A stretch of DNA of 64,000 nucleotides from Sorangium cellulosum (lineage in GTDB: Bacteria; Myxococcota_A; Polyangia; Polyangiales; Polyangiaceae), in the NCBI RefSeq assembly GCF_002950945.1, contig NZ_CP012673.1, forward strand, positions 3,762,501 through 3,826,500, written 5' to 3'. A model generated the notes under the pieces. That model was given only the letters and a program-made list of their open reading frames with translations, searched no databases and was not told where the DNA came from. Positions 26,763 through 35,299 of the stretch are shown here, piece by piece; position 1 is the stretch's first letter; each line of letters begins with the position of its first letter. Both the position numbers and the translations under genes were made by a program.

Positions 26763-27632
26763 ATGGCCGCGGCCTCCGACATCGGCAGCGCCTCGCGGGC
26801 GCGCTCCCTGGCCGAGTTCGGGGCCGCGCTGCGGCTCCTGCGCGTCGAGGCGGGCCTGAGCCTGCGCGCGCTCGCGCAGCGCATCGGCGTGTCCAGCGCC
26901 TACCTGAGCCGCGTCGAGCACGGGCACGACGCCATCCCCACGCCCGACCGGCTCACGGCGATCGCGAGCGCGCTCGGGCTCCCGCCGGCGCTCCTCCTGG
27001 AGCTCGGCCACCAGGTCGAGCCGCTCGTCGCCCGCTACCTCGAGCGCGTCCCGGCGGCGAACGCGCTCTTCCTCGACATCGCGCGCCGCCGCCTGACCGG
27101 CCCGCAGCTCGCGCGCGTCAAGGCGTTCATCGACGCCGAGTTCCCGCCGTGCGCGCCGTTCGGCGCGGCGTCCGCGCAGCGGCTCAGCGCGCTGCTCACG
27201 CCGGAGCGCATCGTGCTGCACCTCTCGTGTGCGCACCTCGAGGACGTCATCGACGTCGCGGCGTCCCGGCTCGCCCCGCCCGGCGGCGCGATCGCCGCGA
27301 GCGCGCTCGCGCAGGAGATCCTGCGGCGCGAGCGCGAGTCGCCGACCGCGCTCGGCAACGGCGTCGCGGTCCCGCACGCGATCCTCCCGGGCGCCTGCCC
27401 TGCGGCCGTGCTCGCGACGCTGGTCGAGCCGCTCGCCGTGCCGACCCCGGGCGGCGCGCCGCTCCGGCTGATCGCCGTCATCGTCTCCGGCGAGGGCGGG
27501 CGCGCGCACCTCGAGCTGCTCGCGCAGGTGGCCCGGCTCGCCATCCACGACGCCGCCGACGCGCTGTGCGCCGCGGAGAGCCCGGCGCAGCTCATCGAGC
27601 AGCTCGCGCAACTAGAAGCCGGTTGCGGGTGA
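26763..27632 (+). CDS. XRE-type transcriptional regulator fused to a PTS EIIA-like domain
   Basis: The 289-residue protein has an N-terminal helix-turn-helix of the XRE/Cro type at about residues 17-80 (LRLLRVEAGLSLRALAQRIG, VSSAYLSRVEHGHDAIPTPD). The C-terminal half, from about 140, resembles fructose/nitrogen EIIA domains. It includes EILRRERESPTALGNGVAVP followed by HA, where the His is at the usual phosphorylation position of EIIA. This suggests that DNA binding is controlled by PTS phosphorylation, or by a lookalike fold that only senses. It is translated 4 bases after the antiporter and probably regulates it through the inverted repeat at 24513-24541. Confidence 0.87.
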   Translation: MAAASDIGSASRARSLAEFGAALRLLRVEAGLSLRALAQRIGVSSAYLSRVEHGHDAIPTPDRLTAIASALGLPPALLLELGHQVEPLVARYLERVPAANALFLDIARRRLTGPQLARVKAFIDAEFPPCAPFGAASAQRLSALLTPERIVLHLSCAHLEDVIDVAASRLAPPGGAIAASALAQEILRRERESPTALGNGVAVPHAILPGACPAAVLATLVEPLAVPTPGGAPLRLIAVIVSGEGGRAHLELLAQVARLAIHDAADALCAAESPAQLIEQLAQLEAGCG

Positions 27633-27660
27633 TCGCCGCTCTGGGGCGCATGTGGCAGCG
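27630..27660 (+). repeat. Copy 2 of the short repeat flanking the antiporter/regulator unit
   Basis: This copy starts at the stop codon of the regulator gene, exactly as copy 1 starts at the stop of the SDR gene. The palindromic right arm is degraded here. A different small hairpin, GCGGG (27658-27662) with CCCGC (27668-27672), follows directly and could act as a weak transcript end. Confidence 0.6.
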
Positions 27661-27710
27661 GGCTGAACCCGCCTGAAACGAGCAGAATTTCTGACCGCCA
27701 AGGGACGGCG

Positions 27711-28847
27711 TCACTCGGTGACGCGGACGAGGCGCTGCACGACGTGCGAGCCGCCGCGCACGTCGCGCAGCACCGCGGTGATCGTGGCGATGCCCGGCTC
27801 CGCGGGGGGGACCCACGTCACGGCGTGGTCCTCGATGTACCCCGTGGACGCGTCGCTCACGAGCTTGATGCCCCCGTCGAGGTCCCCCTGATCGGCGTAG
27901 TAGTTGACCCAGACGCTCTCCTTCAACGACTGCCGCTTCGCGTCGGGATCGATCTCCGCCACGTCCTCCGGGTCGACGAACACCTCCAGCCTGTGCGCGG
28001 TGCAGTCGGTGAACGGATCCGGCGCGCTGCACCCGACCTCGCGCCGCTCCTCCACGCTGAGGGGGCAGCGACGGACCTCGCGGATCGCGCCGAAGTCCTC
28101 GGGCATGGAGTCGCCGTCGAGCGCGAGATCCACGATCGTCGGGTTCTTGTTCTCGCGGCCGTCGGCGAAGGCGTAGACCTGCGTGTAGCCGGGGACGAAG
28201 CTGTCCGCGCTGAGGCGGCGGCCGTTCGAGTCGAAGCAGCCGATGGGGAAGGTCCCGGCGCGGCCGGTGCCCTGGTCCTCCACGGGGCCCGGCGTCCCGG
28301 TGCAGGCGACGAAGAAGACGAAGGCGCTGCCGTAGTGCGGGCCCGAGGCGGGGGGCTCGCGGCTCGAGAGGATCTCCTCTCCGATCCGGATCGTGTAGGT
28401 GTCGCCGAAGCCGGGGGACACGCCGTTGAGCTCGGGCAGCGGGTCGCCCTCTTCCCAGCCATCGAACTCCTCGGCGAGCGCCGCGAAGTCCTCGTAGCAG
28501 CCGTAGTAGTCGTCCCCGATGGGGTTCTCGCACCCGCCGAACCAGTAGACGGACACCGGCCGCGCCGCGTCGCCCTCGTCGCCGAACCCGTCCTGGTAGT
28601 GGATCCGGAAGGTGACCTCGTCGCCGGGGTGGGCGTACGGCTTGTCGGCGACCACCGCGAAGACGCGGAGCGCGTCCACGCGGCTCGGCGGATCGAAGCC
28701 CGCTACGCACCCCGAGGCGATCGCCGGCGCGGCGAGCGCGCCGAGCGCCAGCGTCCCGAGCAGCGCGCGCCGCCACCCGGGCCCGCGCCGCGCGCCGGCG
28801 GGCTTCACCGCGCCGCCCGCGCCGCTCAACGCTCCCGTGGATCGCAT
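27711..28847 (-). CDS. Putative lipoprotein linked to a TonB-dependent receptor
   Basis: This 378-residue protein has a long positively charged start and the hydrophobic stretch RALLGTLALGALAAPAIASG just before a Cys at about residue 47, consistent with a lipobox. The mature part begins VAGFDPPSRVDALRVFAVVA and has paired cysteines (YWFGGCENP, YYGCYEDF, VACTGTPGP, IGCFDSNG). It ends with an Ig-like strand pattern, GIATITAVLRDVRGGSHVVQ. No known family is recognised. It starts one base after the stop of the TonB-dependent receptor, so the two are translated together. A surface or periplasmic partner in ligand capture is a reasonable guess, not shown. Confidence 0.78.
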   Translation of the reverse strand: MRSTGALSGAGGAVKPAGARRGPGWRRALLGTLALGALAAPAIASGCVAGFDPPSRVDALRVFAVVADKPYAHPGDEVTFRIHYQDGFGDEGDAARPVSVYWFGGCENPIGDDYYGCYEDFAALAEEFDGWEEGDPLPELNGVSPGFGDTYTIRIGEEILSSREPPASGPHYGSAFVFFVACTGTPGPVEDQGTGRAGTFPIGCFDSNGRRLSADSFVPGYTQVYAFADGRENKNPTIVDLALDGDSMPEDFGAIREVRRCPLSVEERREVGCSAPDPFTDCTAHRLEVFVDPEDVAEIDPDAKRQSLKESVWVNYYADQGDLDGGIKLVSDASTGYIEDHAVTWVPPAEPGIATITAVLRDVRGGSHVVQRLVRVTE

Positions 28848-28848
28848 C

Positions 28849-31701
28849 TCAGAACTCTCCTCGCAGCCCGAAGCTCGGCAGGACGGGCAGCCCCGTGACG
28901 TACTGGCGGGCCGTGTAGTTGAAGTTGTACTGGATCGCCTCGCTGTTCGTGTTGTTGTAGACGTTCTGCACGTCGAGGTAGGCCGAGAGCCGGAAGCGCT
29001 TCCACGCCCACGTCTTGTCGAGCCGCAGATCCAGCTGGTGGAACGCCGGGAGCCGCTCGGTGTTCGTGCCGGAGAACGGGATGGGCGTATAGGTCCCGGT
29101 CGGCGCGTGGAACAGCGCGTTCGTGCGGTACGGGTCGCAGGTCTGCTCGTAGACGTTGCACACGTTGGGCGTGACGAGGTTGCCCGAGACGAGGCGGAAC
29201 CGGGCGCCGAACTCCCAGCCGTCGCCGAGGCGGTAGCTGCCGAGCACCGTCAGGATGTGGGTCTGGTCGAACGAGACGAGCCGCTCCGCCTCGCCGGGCC
29301 CCGGCACCCGCGTGCTGCGGGAGAGCGTGTACGCGGCCCAGCCGAAGAAGCGATCGTCGGGCTTGTACTTGAGCAGGAACTCCCCGCCGATGACCCGGCC
29401 GCTCCCGGCGTTCCGGTACTGGAGCTGGACCGTGCTCGCCTCGTCCAGGCCGACGACGAGATCGTCGAGCTGCTTGTAGAACCCCTCGGCCGACGCCTCG
29501 ATGTTCCGGGTCAGCTCCTGCTCGACGCCGACCGCGTAGTGCAGCGCCCGCGTCGACCGCAGGTCCGGGTTGCCGAGCGGCGGGATCACCTCGTTGAACT
29601 GCGGCGGCTGGTGGAACACGCCGACGCCGCCCTTCACCGTCGTGCGCGGGAACCCGTGCGCGACGTCGACGCGCCCGTTGACCCGCGGGCTCACGGTGAC
29701 CTGCTGGTTCAGGTCCTGGTAGTCGAGGCGCAGGCCCGGGACGAGCTTCGCGCGGGCGCTCGGGGCGAGCTCGAGCTCCGCGTAGGCCGCGGGGAAGAAG
29801 AACGAGCCCTCGCGCGAGACCTCCTGGAGGGTGCGCGTCGAGAACGGCTGGTTCCGCGGCTCGCCCGGGCGGTTCGGGGCGGGGCCGCGGAAGCTCACCG
29901 TGTACAGGCCCGTGGACATGTCGAGCCCCGTGTTGAACGTCGCCCCCTTGGACAGCCGCCGGGAGTACTCGAGGCGGCCGGAGAGCGTCCTCAGATCGAT
30001 CTGGAAGTAGATCGGCCCGACCCCGAAGTCGGCGTCGTCGCGGCCGATCGCGACGACGCCCTCGAGCCGGTCCCGGTCGGTGAGCTCGTGGTCGTAACGG
30101 ACCTGCAGCCGCTGAAACGCGGTGTGCACTCCGACGTTGCCGGAGAGGGCCGGCTCGTTCGGCACCGGATCGCTGAGGAGCAGCTCGAGCGCGTCGTCCG
30201 ACCCGAAGAACGCGAGGCGGAGGCGCGACGAGGGCGTCGGCTCGGCCTCGAGCAGGGCCTGGTAGTCGTAGTAGACGGGCGCCTGGGTGACGCCCGCGCC
30301 CGCGGCCTCGAGCACGGGGCCGAACGACTCGCCGATGTAGCTCCGCCGGCCCGCCACCGCGAAGCGCACGTTCTCGAGGAACGGCACGGGCCCCTCGAGC
30401 AGGAGGCGCGCGTCGATCAGGTCCATCTGGGCGAGGCCGTGGTACTCGCCGTCCGCCTTGGGGGAGCGCAGCGCGACGTCGACGATGCCGCCCTGCACGC
30501 GGCCGTACTTGGCGCTGAAGTTGCCGGGGTAGAAGTCGATCTTCTCGAGCATCTCGGTCGGCACGACCGAGGAGAGGCCGCCGAAGTGGTAGACGAGCGG
30601 CACCTGGGTGCCGTCGATGAAGGTCTGCGTGTCCTGCGGGCCGGAGCCGCGCACGATCAGGAGGCCGGCGATGCTCGGGGGGCGCGCCACGCCCGGCAGG
30701 TTCTGGAGCGAGCGCAGCGCGTCGCCGTTCGTGCCGGGGATGCGGTTGATCTCGCGCTGCTCGAGCGTGCGCTTCGTGACCTCGCGGGGAGGGCGGTCGC
30801 CGCGGACCGTGACCTCGAGGCCCTCGCCGCGGGGCAGGAGCCGGTACTTCACCTCGAGCTGCTCCCCGGCGGCGATGTCCTCCTCGACGGAGAGCGGCTC
30901 GAAGCCGGGCGCCTCGATGGTGACCTGGTAGCGCCCGGGCGGGAGGTCGACGAAGCGGAAGGCGCCGCTCTCGTCGGTGGTGAGCTCCGGCGCGGCGGCC
31001 GCCGGCGCCGCGCCGCCCGTGCGCGCGACCGACACGGTGGCGCCGGCGAGCGGGACGTCGCCGCCGCTGGCGAGCACGGTGCCGCGGAGGTTCTCGGCGG
31101 GCATCGCCGCGCCGGCGGCGTCCGGCGGCGGCGCGGCGGGCTTCAGCGTGAACGAGTAGCGGTACAGGATGCGCGCCGCGGCGGGGGTGCCGTCGGCGCG
31201 CCGGGCGGGCTCGAACTCGAGCTTCTGGGCCGCGGCCACGGCCGACTCGTCGAACCCGTGCCCGCCGCTCTCGACGACGACCGCCTGCTTCACGCGCCCG
31301 CTCCGGTCGATGTCGAGCTGGAGGGTCACCGATCCCTCGATCCCCTGCTGCTCGGCCTCCTTCGGGTACTCCGGCGGCGTGTAGTTGAGCGCCCGCGGCG
31401 GCGTCGCCCGCCCGGCCGGCGCGGGCGCGGCGTCCGCGGGCTGCACGAGCGCGCCGTCGGCCCCGCGCGGCACGCCCGTCGGTCCGGGCGGCGCTGGCGG
31501 GGCCGCCTGCCCCGGCGGCGCCTGCGGCGGGGCTGGCGAGCCTTGCGGGGGCTGCTGCGCGCGCGCCGGGGCGGGCGAGAGCGCGGCGGCCAGCAGCGCG
31601 GCCAGCGCGGCGGAGGCCCGCCTGCGGGCGCGGGGCGGGGTCGAGCCGTCGAGGCGCACGGGGGCGGGCGTCGGCGTCACCACGAGCTCACACCGGGTCA
31701 C
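28849..31701 (-). CDS. TonB-dependent outer-membrane receptor with an N-terminal TonB C-terminal-like domain
   Basis: The 950-residue protein has a GTG start and a signal peptide ending near residue 48 (ALLAAALSPAPARA), then a Pro-rich linker. A TonB-C-like domain at about 107-188 includes YTPPEYPKEAEQQGIEGSVT and RVKQAVVVESGG. A carboxypeptidase-regulatory-like beta sandwich lies at about 205-285 (LRGTVLASGGDVPLAGATVS). A plug follows from about 310 (RIPGTNGDALRSLQNLPGVA, LLIVRGSGPQDTQTFIDG, FSAKYGRVQGGIVDV), then a beta-barrel ending in Phe. It overlaps the end of the FHA-ABC transporter gene by 14 bases. The ligand is unknown. The energy-transducer domain inside a receptor is the odd feature. 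Confidence 0.9.
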   Translation of the reverse strand: MTRCELVVTPTPAPVRLDGSTPPRARRRASAALAALLAAALSPAPARAQQPPQGSPAPPQAPPGQAAPPAPPGPTGVPRGADGALVQPADAAPAPAGRATPPRALNYTPPEYPKEAEQQGIEGSVTLQLDIDRSGRVKQAVVVESGGHGFDESAVAAAQKLEFEPARRADGTPAAARILYRYSFTLKPAAPPPDAAGAAMPAENLRGTVLASGGDVPLAGATVSVARTGGAAPAAAAPELTTDESGAFRFVDLPPGRYQVTIEAPGFEPLSVEEDIAAGEQLEVKYRLLPRGEGLEVTVRGDRPPREVTKRTLEQREINRIPGTNGDALRSLQNLPGVARPPSIAGLLIVRGSGPQDTQTFIDGTQVPLVYHFGGLSSVVPTEMLEKIDFYPGNFSAKYGRVQGGIVDVALRSPKADGEYHGLAQMDLIDARLLLEGPVPFLENVRFAVAGRRSYIGESFGPVLEAAGAGVTQAPVYYDYQALLEAEPTPSSRLRLAFFGSDDALELLLSDPVPNEPALSGNVGVHTAFQRLQVRYDHELTDRDRLEGVVAIGRDDADFGVGPIYFQIDLRTLSGRLEYSRRLSKGATFNTGLDMSTGLYTVSFRGPAPNRPGEPRNQPFSTRTLQEVSREGSFFFPAAYAELELAPSARAKLVPGLRLDYQDLNQQVTVSPRVNGRVDVAHGFPRTTVKGGVGVFHQPPQFNEVIPPLGNPDLRSTRALHYAVGVEQELTRNIEASAEGFYKQLDDLVVGLDEASTVQLQYRNAGSGRVIGGEFLLKYKPDDRFFGWAAYTLSRSTRVPGPGEAERLVSFDQTHILTVLGSYRLGDGWEFGARFRLVSGNLVTPNVCNVYEQTCDPYRTNALFHAPTGTYTPIPFSGTNTERLPAFHQLDLRLDKTWAWKRFRLSAYLDVQNVYNNTNSEAIQYNFNYTARQYVTGLPVLPSFGLRGEF

Positions 31702-34700
31702 GCCGCTTGAGGAACACGCACAGCGTGACGAGGAGCAGCAGGGTCATCCCGGAGAGCACCGCGAACGGCAACCAGGTCTGATCGTACGAGGTGAAGCCCC
31801 ACGCGCCCGCGTAGTTGTCGGCCGCCATCTGCGCGATCGAGCACTTGAACTTTCCACCCTCGATGAACTCCGCGGGGATGGAGTCGCTGCGGTGCAGGTC
31901 GATCACCCAGGCCGGGTCCTCGGCGACGGCGAGCCGCTCCGGCGCGATCGCCCCCTCGAAGCCCCACCGCGCCGGGATGATGAACATGAGCGGCCGGAGG
32001 TGCGGCACGGTCGTCATCGGCACCATGAGCCCGCCGAGGACGACCTGGGGGATCAGGGCGATCGGCGTGAGCGCCATCGCCGCCTCGGACGAGGCGACCA
32101 CCGTGGAGAGGAGGAGCCCCAGCGCGACGGCGCTGAGCGAGGTCGCGGTCAGCGCGGCGAGCTGCATGGCGAACGCCTGCACGCCGCCGTGGAAGCCGAG
32201 GGTGAAGAACACGATCGCGAGCAGGACGGTGCACTGGATGAGGCAGAACACCGCGAGCAGCAGGTACTTGGAGAGGACGTAATTGACGAGCCCCAGGTTG
32301 ACCATGCGCTCGCGGAGGTAGATGGACCGCTCGCTGACGATCTCGCGCGCCGCGTTGGAGGTCCCGAACCAGACCGCGGCGACGATGAGGAAGAAGATCG
32401 CGGCGGTGTGATCGGTGGTGACCGCCATGCCCTTGATCACGTCGGCCTGCTGGTCGCCGCCGCCGGCGCGGCGGCTGAGCTCCTGGAGGGCGCCGAGGCA
32501 CCAGGCCGGGATCGCCTTCTCCTGCCCGCCGAAGACGATCGCGAGCAGGATGCCGATGATCGGGGCCTGGAGGAGCATGATCGCGGTGCCGCCGACGTCG
32601 CGGATCTTCACCTTGAAGTAGCGCGAGAGGAGCAGGCGGAGCTGCCCCTTGGTCGTGGCGCGGCCCGCCGGGATGCCGCGCTGCCCCTGGCCGGTGCCGA
32701 TCTCCCGCCGACCGGAGTACATCCGGCGGTAGGTCGGGTTCGCGTCGCTGAAGAACTCCTTGCGCCACTCGATCGCCGCGAGCTTCCGGGCCTCGCCGCG
32801 CGAGACGTTCGGGTTCCGCGCGCGGAGCTGCTCGAAGATGGGCCGCTCCCGGAGCGCGAGCATCTCGAACATGTCGCGCGGGTTGTCGACGTCGTTGGGC
32901 TGGCCGAGCCGCTCCTTCCAGGTGCCGAAGAAGCGGTAGGCGTCGGGCCGGGTCGGCCCGAAGAACATCGGGATCCCGCCGTAGCCGAGGATGAGCGCGT
33001 GGCTGAACTTCTCGAACTCGTCCTTCGCCGGCTGGTGGATCGTCATGATGATCGTCTTGCCGGTGGCCTTCGTGAGGTCGTGCAGCAGGCTGATCAGCGC
33101 GGTCGTGTCGTCGGCGGCGAGGCCCGAGGTCGGCTCGTCGAGGAAGAGGATGACGGGGTCGGTGACGAGCTCGAGCGCGATGTTGACGCGCTTGCGCTGC
33201 CCGCCCGAGAGGATCTTGTTCTCGGGCTTGCCGATCTGCAGGTTCTTGACCCCCTCGAGGCCGAGGTCCTTGATGGTCTGCTCGACGCGCGCGTCGATCT
33301 CCGCCTCGGTGTAGTCGGGCGGCAGGCGGAACTTCGCGCTGTAGCGGACCGCCTCGAAGACGGTGAGCTCCGGGTGCACGAGGTCGTCCTGCGGCACGTA
33401 GCCGATGGATCCGCGGAGCGTGTCGTAGATGTTGTAGAGGTCCTCGCCGTTGATGCGGACGACGCCGCTCGTCGGCGGCAGGTAGCCGTTCAGGGTGAGC
33501 AGGAGCGTCGTCTTGCCGGCGCCCGACGGCCCCATGAGCGCGATCATGTCGCCCGGCAGCGCCTTGAACGACACGTTGTCGAGCAGCGTCTTCTGCTCCT
33601 GGGGGTTGTCGCGGTCGGGGACCTGGAGCACGAGGCTCCACGCCTCGATCTCGTAGAGCGGGCGCCCTGCCCACCGATCGGCGGCGTACTCCTCCTGGAC
33701 GAGCTCGACGGCGCCCGCGCCCCCCATCTCGATCTGGAGGGGCATGGGCCCGATGTAGATCTTCTCGCCGCTCTGCACGGCGATCTTCTGGCCGGGCGCG
33801 ATGCGGTTGCCGCGGACGTAGGTCCCGTTGGCGCTGCCGCGGTCCTCGACGTAGAACTGCCCGTTCAGCGAGTGCAGCAGGGCGTGGTGGCTCGACACCT
33901 GGGGGTGGGCGAGCACGATGTCGTTGTCGGGGGTGCGCCCGATCTTCTTGACGTTCGGCCCGCCGCCGGAGAAGTCGAGCTGGCCGAGGACGGTCTTGTT
34001 CTTCTTCCCGGGCGCGCCGGCGGCGGGCCCGGACGACGCCGCGTGCGGGGGCTGCGGCGCGTAGCCGCCGGGCGCGGGCGGCGGCGATGGCGCGTAACCG
34101 CCGGGCGCGGGCTGCGGCGCGTAACCGCCGGGCGCGGGCTGCGGCGCGTAACCGCCGGGCGCGGGCGGCGGCGATGGCGCGTAGCCGCCGGGCGCGGGCG
34201 GCGGCGGCAGGGCGCTCGGGGAGTGTGCGGCGCCGTGCCCCGGGGGCAGCGCCGACTGGCGCGCGGCCTGGGCGAGCTGGACGAGCAGGGACACCTGGAC
34301 CGGGACGGGGCCGAACGCGACGGCGCCTTGCGGATCGATGGGGGTCGGCGCGCCGGGCGGGATGCGCTGCGCGCCCACGTAGGTGCCGCTCGTCGAGTTG
34401 TGGTCGATGACCATCATGCGATCGAGCGTGACGGTCGCGTGCTGGCTCGAGACGCTCGGGTGCTGGAGCACCAGCGAGGCGCGTGCGGGGTCGCGCCCGA
34501 TCACGACCTGGCCGGGCGCGGGCGCGAGCGTGCCGGGCGACGCGAGCATCAGCGTGATGGCCGGGTGGTTGAGCGGGACGGGCGTCTGCGCGACGACGAA
34601 CTGGGTGCGGAAGTCGAACGGGACCTGCTCCCCCGGCGCGAGCGGTCTCCCGTTCGCCGACGCGGGCCCCTGCCCGCAGGCGAAGGACAACTTGCCGCCG

Positions 34701-34813
34701 CCCTGGTTGACGATGCGCGCGTGCTCGGGCAGGACGCCGGGAGCGACGAGCACCACATCGCAGGTAGGAGCGCTGCCGATCGTGATGCTTTGTTTGCCTA
34801 GCCCCGGGATCAT
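31688..34813 (-). CDS. FHA-domain ABCG-type ABC transporter (ATPase and permease in one chain)
   Basis: The 1041-residue protein starts MIPGLGKQSITIGSAPTCDV. Residues about 8-80 are a degenerate FHA-like domain. Residues about 100-175 are a second FHA (VVIGRDPARASLVLQHPSVS, SSQHATV, NSTSGTYVG). A linker of APGGYAPQP repeats spans about 205-265. A third FHA spans about 280-365 (KKIGRTPDNDIVLAHPQVSS, GSANGTYVRGNRI). The ATPase has GPSGAGKTT near 428-436, LSGGQRKRVNIALELV, and ILFLDEPTSGL. The C-terminal about 300 residues carry six membrane segments of the ABC-2 type. FHA domains bind phosphothreonine, so transport is probably gated by Ser/Thr phosphorylation. The substrate is unknown. A PP2C phosphatase and two further FHA proteins lie upstream on the same strand. 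Confidence 0.93.
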   Translation of the reverse strand: MIPGLGKQSITIGSAPTCDVVLVAPGVLPEHARIVNQGGGKLSFACGQGPASANGRPLAPGEQVPFDFRTQFVVAQTPVPLNHPAITLMLASPGTLAPAPGQVVIGRDPARASLVLQHPSVSSQHATVTLDRMMVIDHNSTSGTYVGAQRIPPGAPTPIDPQGAVAFGPVPVQVSLLVQLAQAARQSALPPGHGAAHSPSALPPPPAPGGYAPSPPPAPGGYAPQPAPGGYAPQPAPGGYAPSPPPAPGGYAPQPPHAASSGPAAGAPGKKNKTVLGQLDFSGGGPNVKKIGRTPDNDIVLAHPQVSSHHALLHSLNGQFYVEDRGSANGTYVRGNRIAPGQKIAVQSGEKIYIGPMPLQIEMGGAGAVELVQEEYAADRWAGRPLYEIEAWSLVLQVPDRDNPQEQKTLLDNVSFKALPGDMIALMGPSGAGKTTLLLTLNGYLPPTSGVVRINGEDLYNIYDTLRGSIGYVPQDDLVHPELTVFEAVRYSAKFRLPPDYTEAEIDARVEQTIKDLGLEGVKNLQIGKPENKILSGGQRKRVNIALELVTDPVILFLDEPTSGLAADDTTALISLLHDLTKATGKTIIMTIHQPAKDEFEKFSHALILGYGGIPMFFGPTRPDAYRFFGTWKERLGQPNDVDNPRDMFEMLALRERPIFEQLRARNPNVSRGEARKLAAIEWRKEFFSDANPTYRRMYSGRREIGTGQGQRGIPAGRATTKGQLRLLLSRYFKVKIRDVGGTAIMLLQAPIIGILLAIVFGGQEKAIPAWCLGALQELSRRAGGGDQQADVIKGMAVTTDHTAAIFFLIVAAVWFGTSNAAREIVSERSIYLRERMVNLGLVNYVLSKYLLLAVFCLIQCTVLLAIVFFTLGFHGGVQAFAMQLAALTATSLSAVALGLLLSTVVASSEAAMALTPIALIPQVVLGGLMVPMTTVPHLRPLMFIIPARWGFEGAIAPERLAVAEDPAWVIDLHRSDSIPAEFIEGGKFKCSIAQMAADNYAGAWGFTSYDQTWLPFAVLSGMTLLLLVTLCVFLKRRDPV
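34059..34200 (-). repeat. Tandem repeats encoding the APGGYAP linker
   Basis: Units of 27 to 33 bases containing gtarccgccgggcgcgggc recur five times. In the transporter frame they give APGGYAPQP or APGGYAPSPPP between the second and third FHA domains. Confidence 0.7.
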
Positions 34814-35050
34814 GCGGCCCGCGTTTCACCACAGGCGGTCGGGGAGGGCAAGGAAAGAGGCGCGCCCAGCGGCCCCTCGCTCCTTGTTGGTCGCCGGCGG
34901 CGCGGCGCCGGTCACGGAGGTGAGCGACGATCCTGGCTCGCGCGGCGCGCGCGATGATCGGGGGCGCGGCGTCAGAGGCTCGCCTGCGGGGACGGACAGA
35001 GCTTCGGAGCGGAGTGTCGTTACGGCTGCGGCGCCGGGTGGGTCACCGGA

Positions 35051-35185
35051 TCACAGGTCGAGGAGCATGAAGCCGGCGCGAGCTTCCTCGAGAGAAAACG
35101 TGCGGGCCGACTCGGGCTCATCGTCCATGTCGGCTGGCACGCCATCCGTGTCGTCTCCGTACTCGATCTCCTGGTCTCCAGGCAT
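35051..35185 (-). CDS. 44-residue acidic small protein
   Basis: The ATG at 35185 is preceded by GGAGGTGG at ideal spacing, and the frame closes with TGA at 35051-35053. The product starts MPGDQEIEYGDDTDGVPADM and ends EEARAGFMLLDL. About a third of residues are Asp or Glu, with one hydrophobic C-terminal helix. It lies between the FHA-ABC transporter and the PP2C phosphatase on the same strand. No family is recognised. It could be a small regulator of the neighbouring phospho-signalling proteins, or part of a leader peptide or RiPP precursor; no modification enzyme is nearby. The ribosome site is among the best in the window, which is why I call it. Confidence 0.6.
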   Translation of the reverse strand: MPGDQEIEYGDDTDGVPADMDDEPESARTFSLEEARAGFMLLDL

Positions 35186-35299
35186 GGAGCCACCTCCGGA
35201 GAGCTAGGCTAATCCGGAATCCGGGGTTTCTTCAATCGCATTTCGTGGCGGAGGGGGTGCCGTCGTCGCTGTTCTCGCTGCGTCTGGCCGCTTCGGGGC

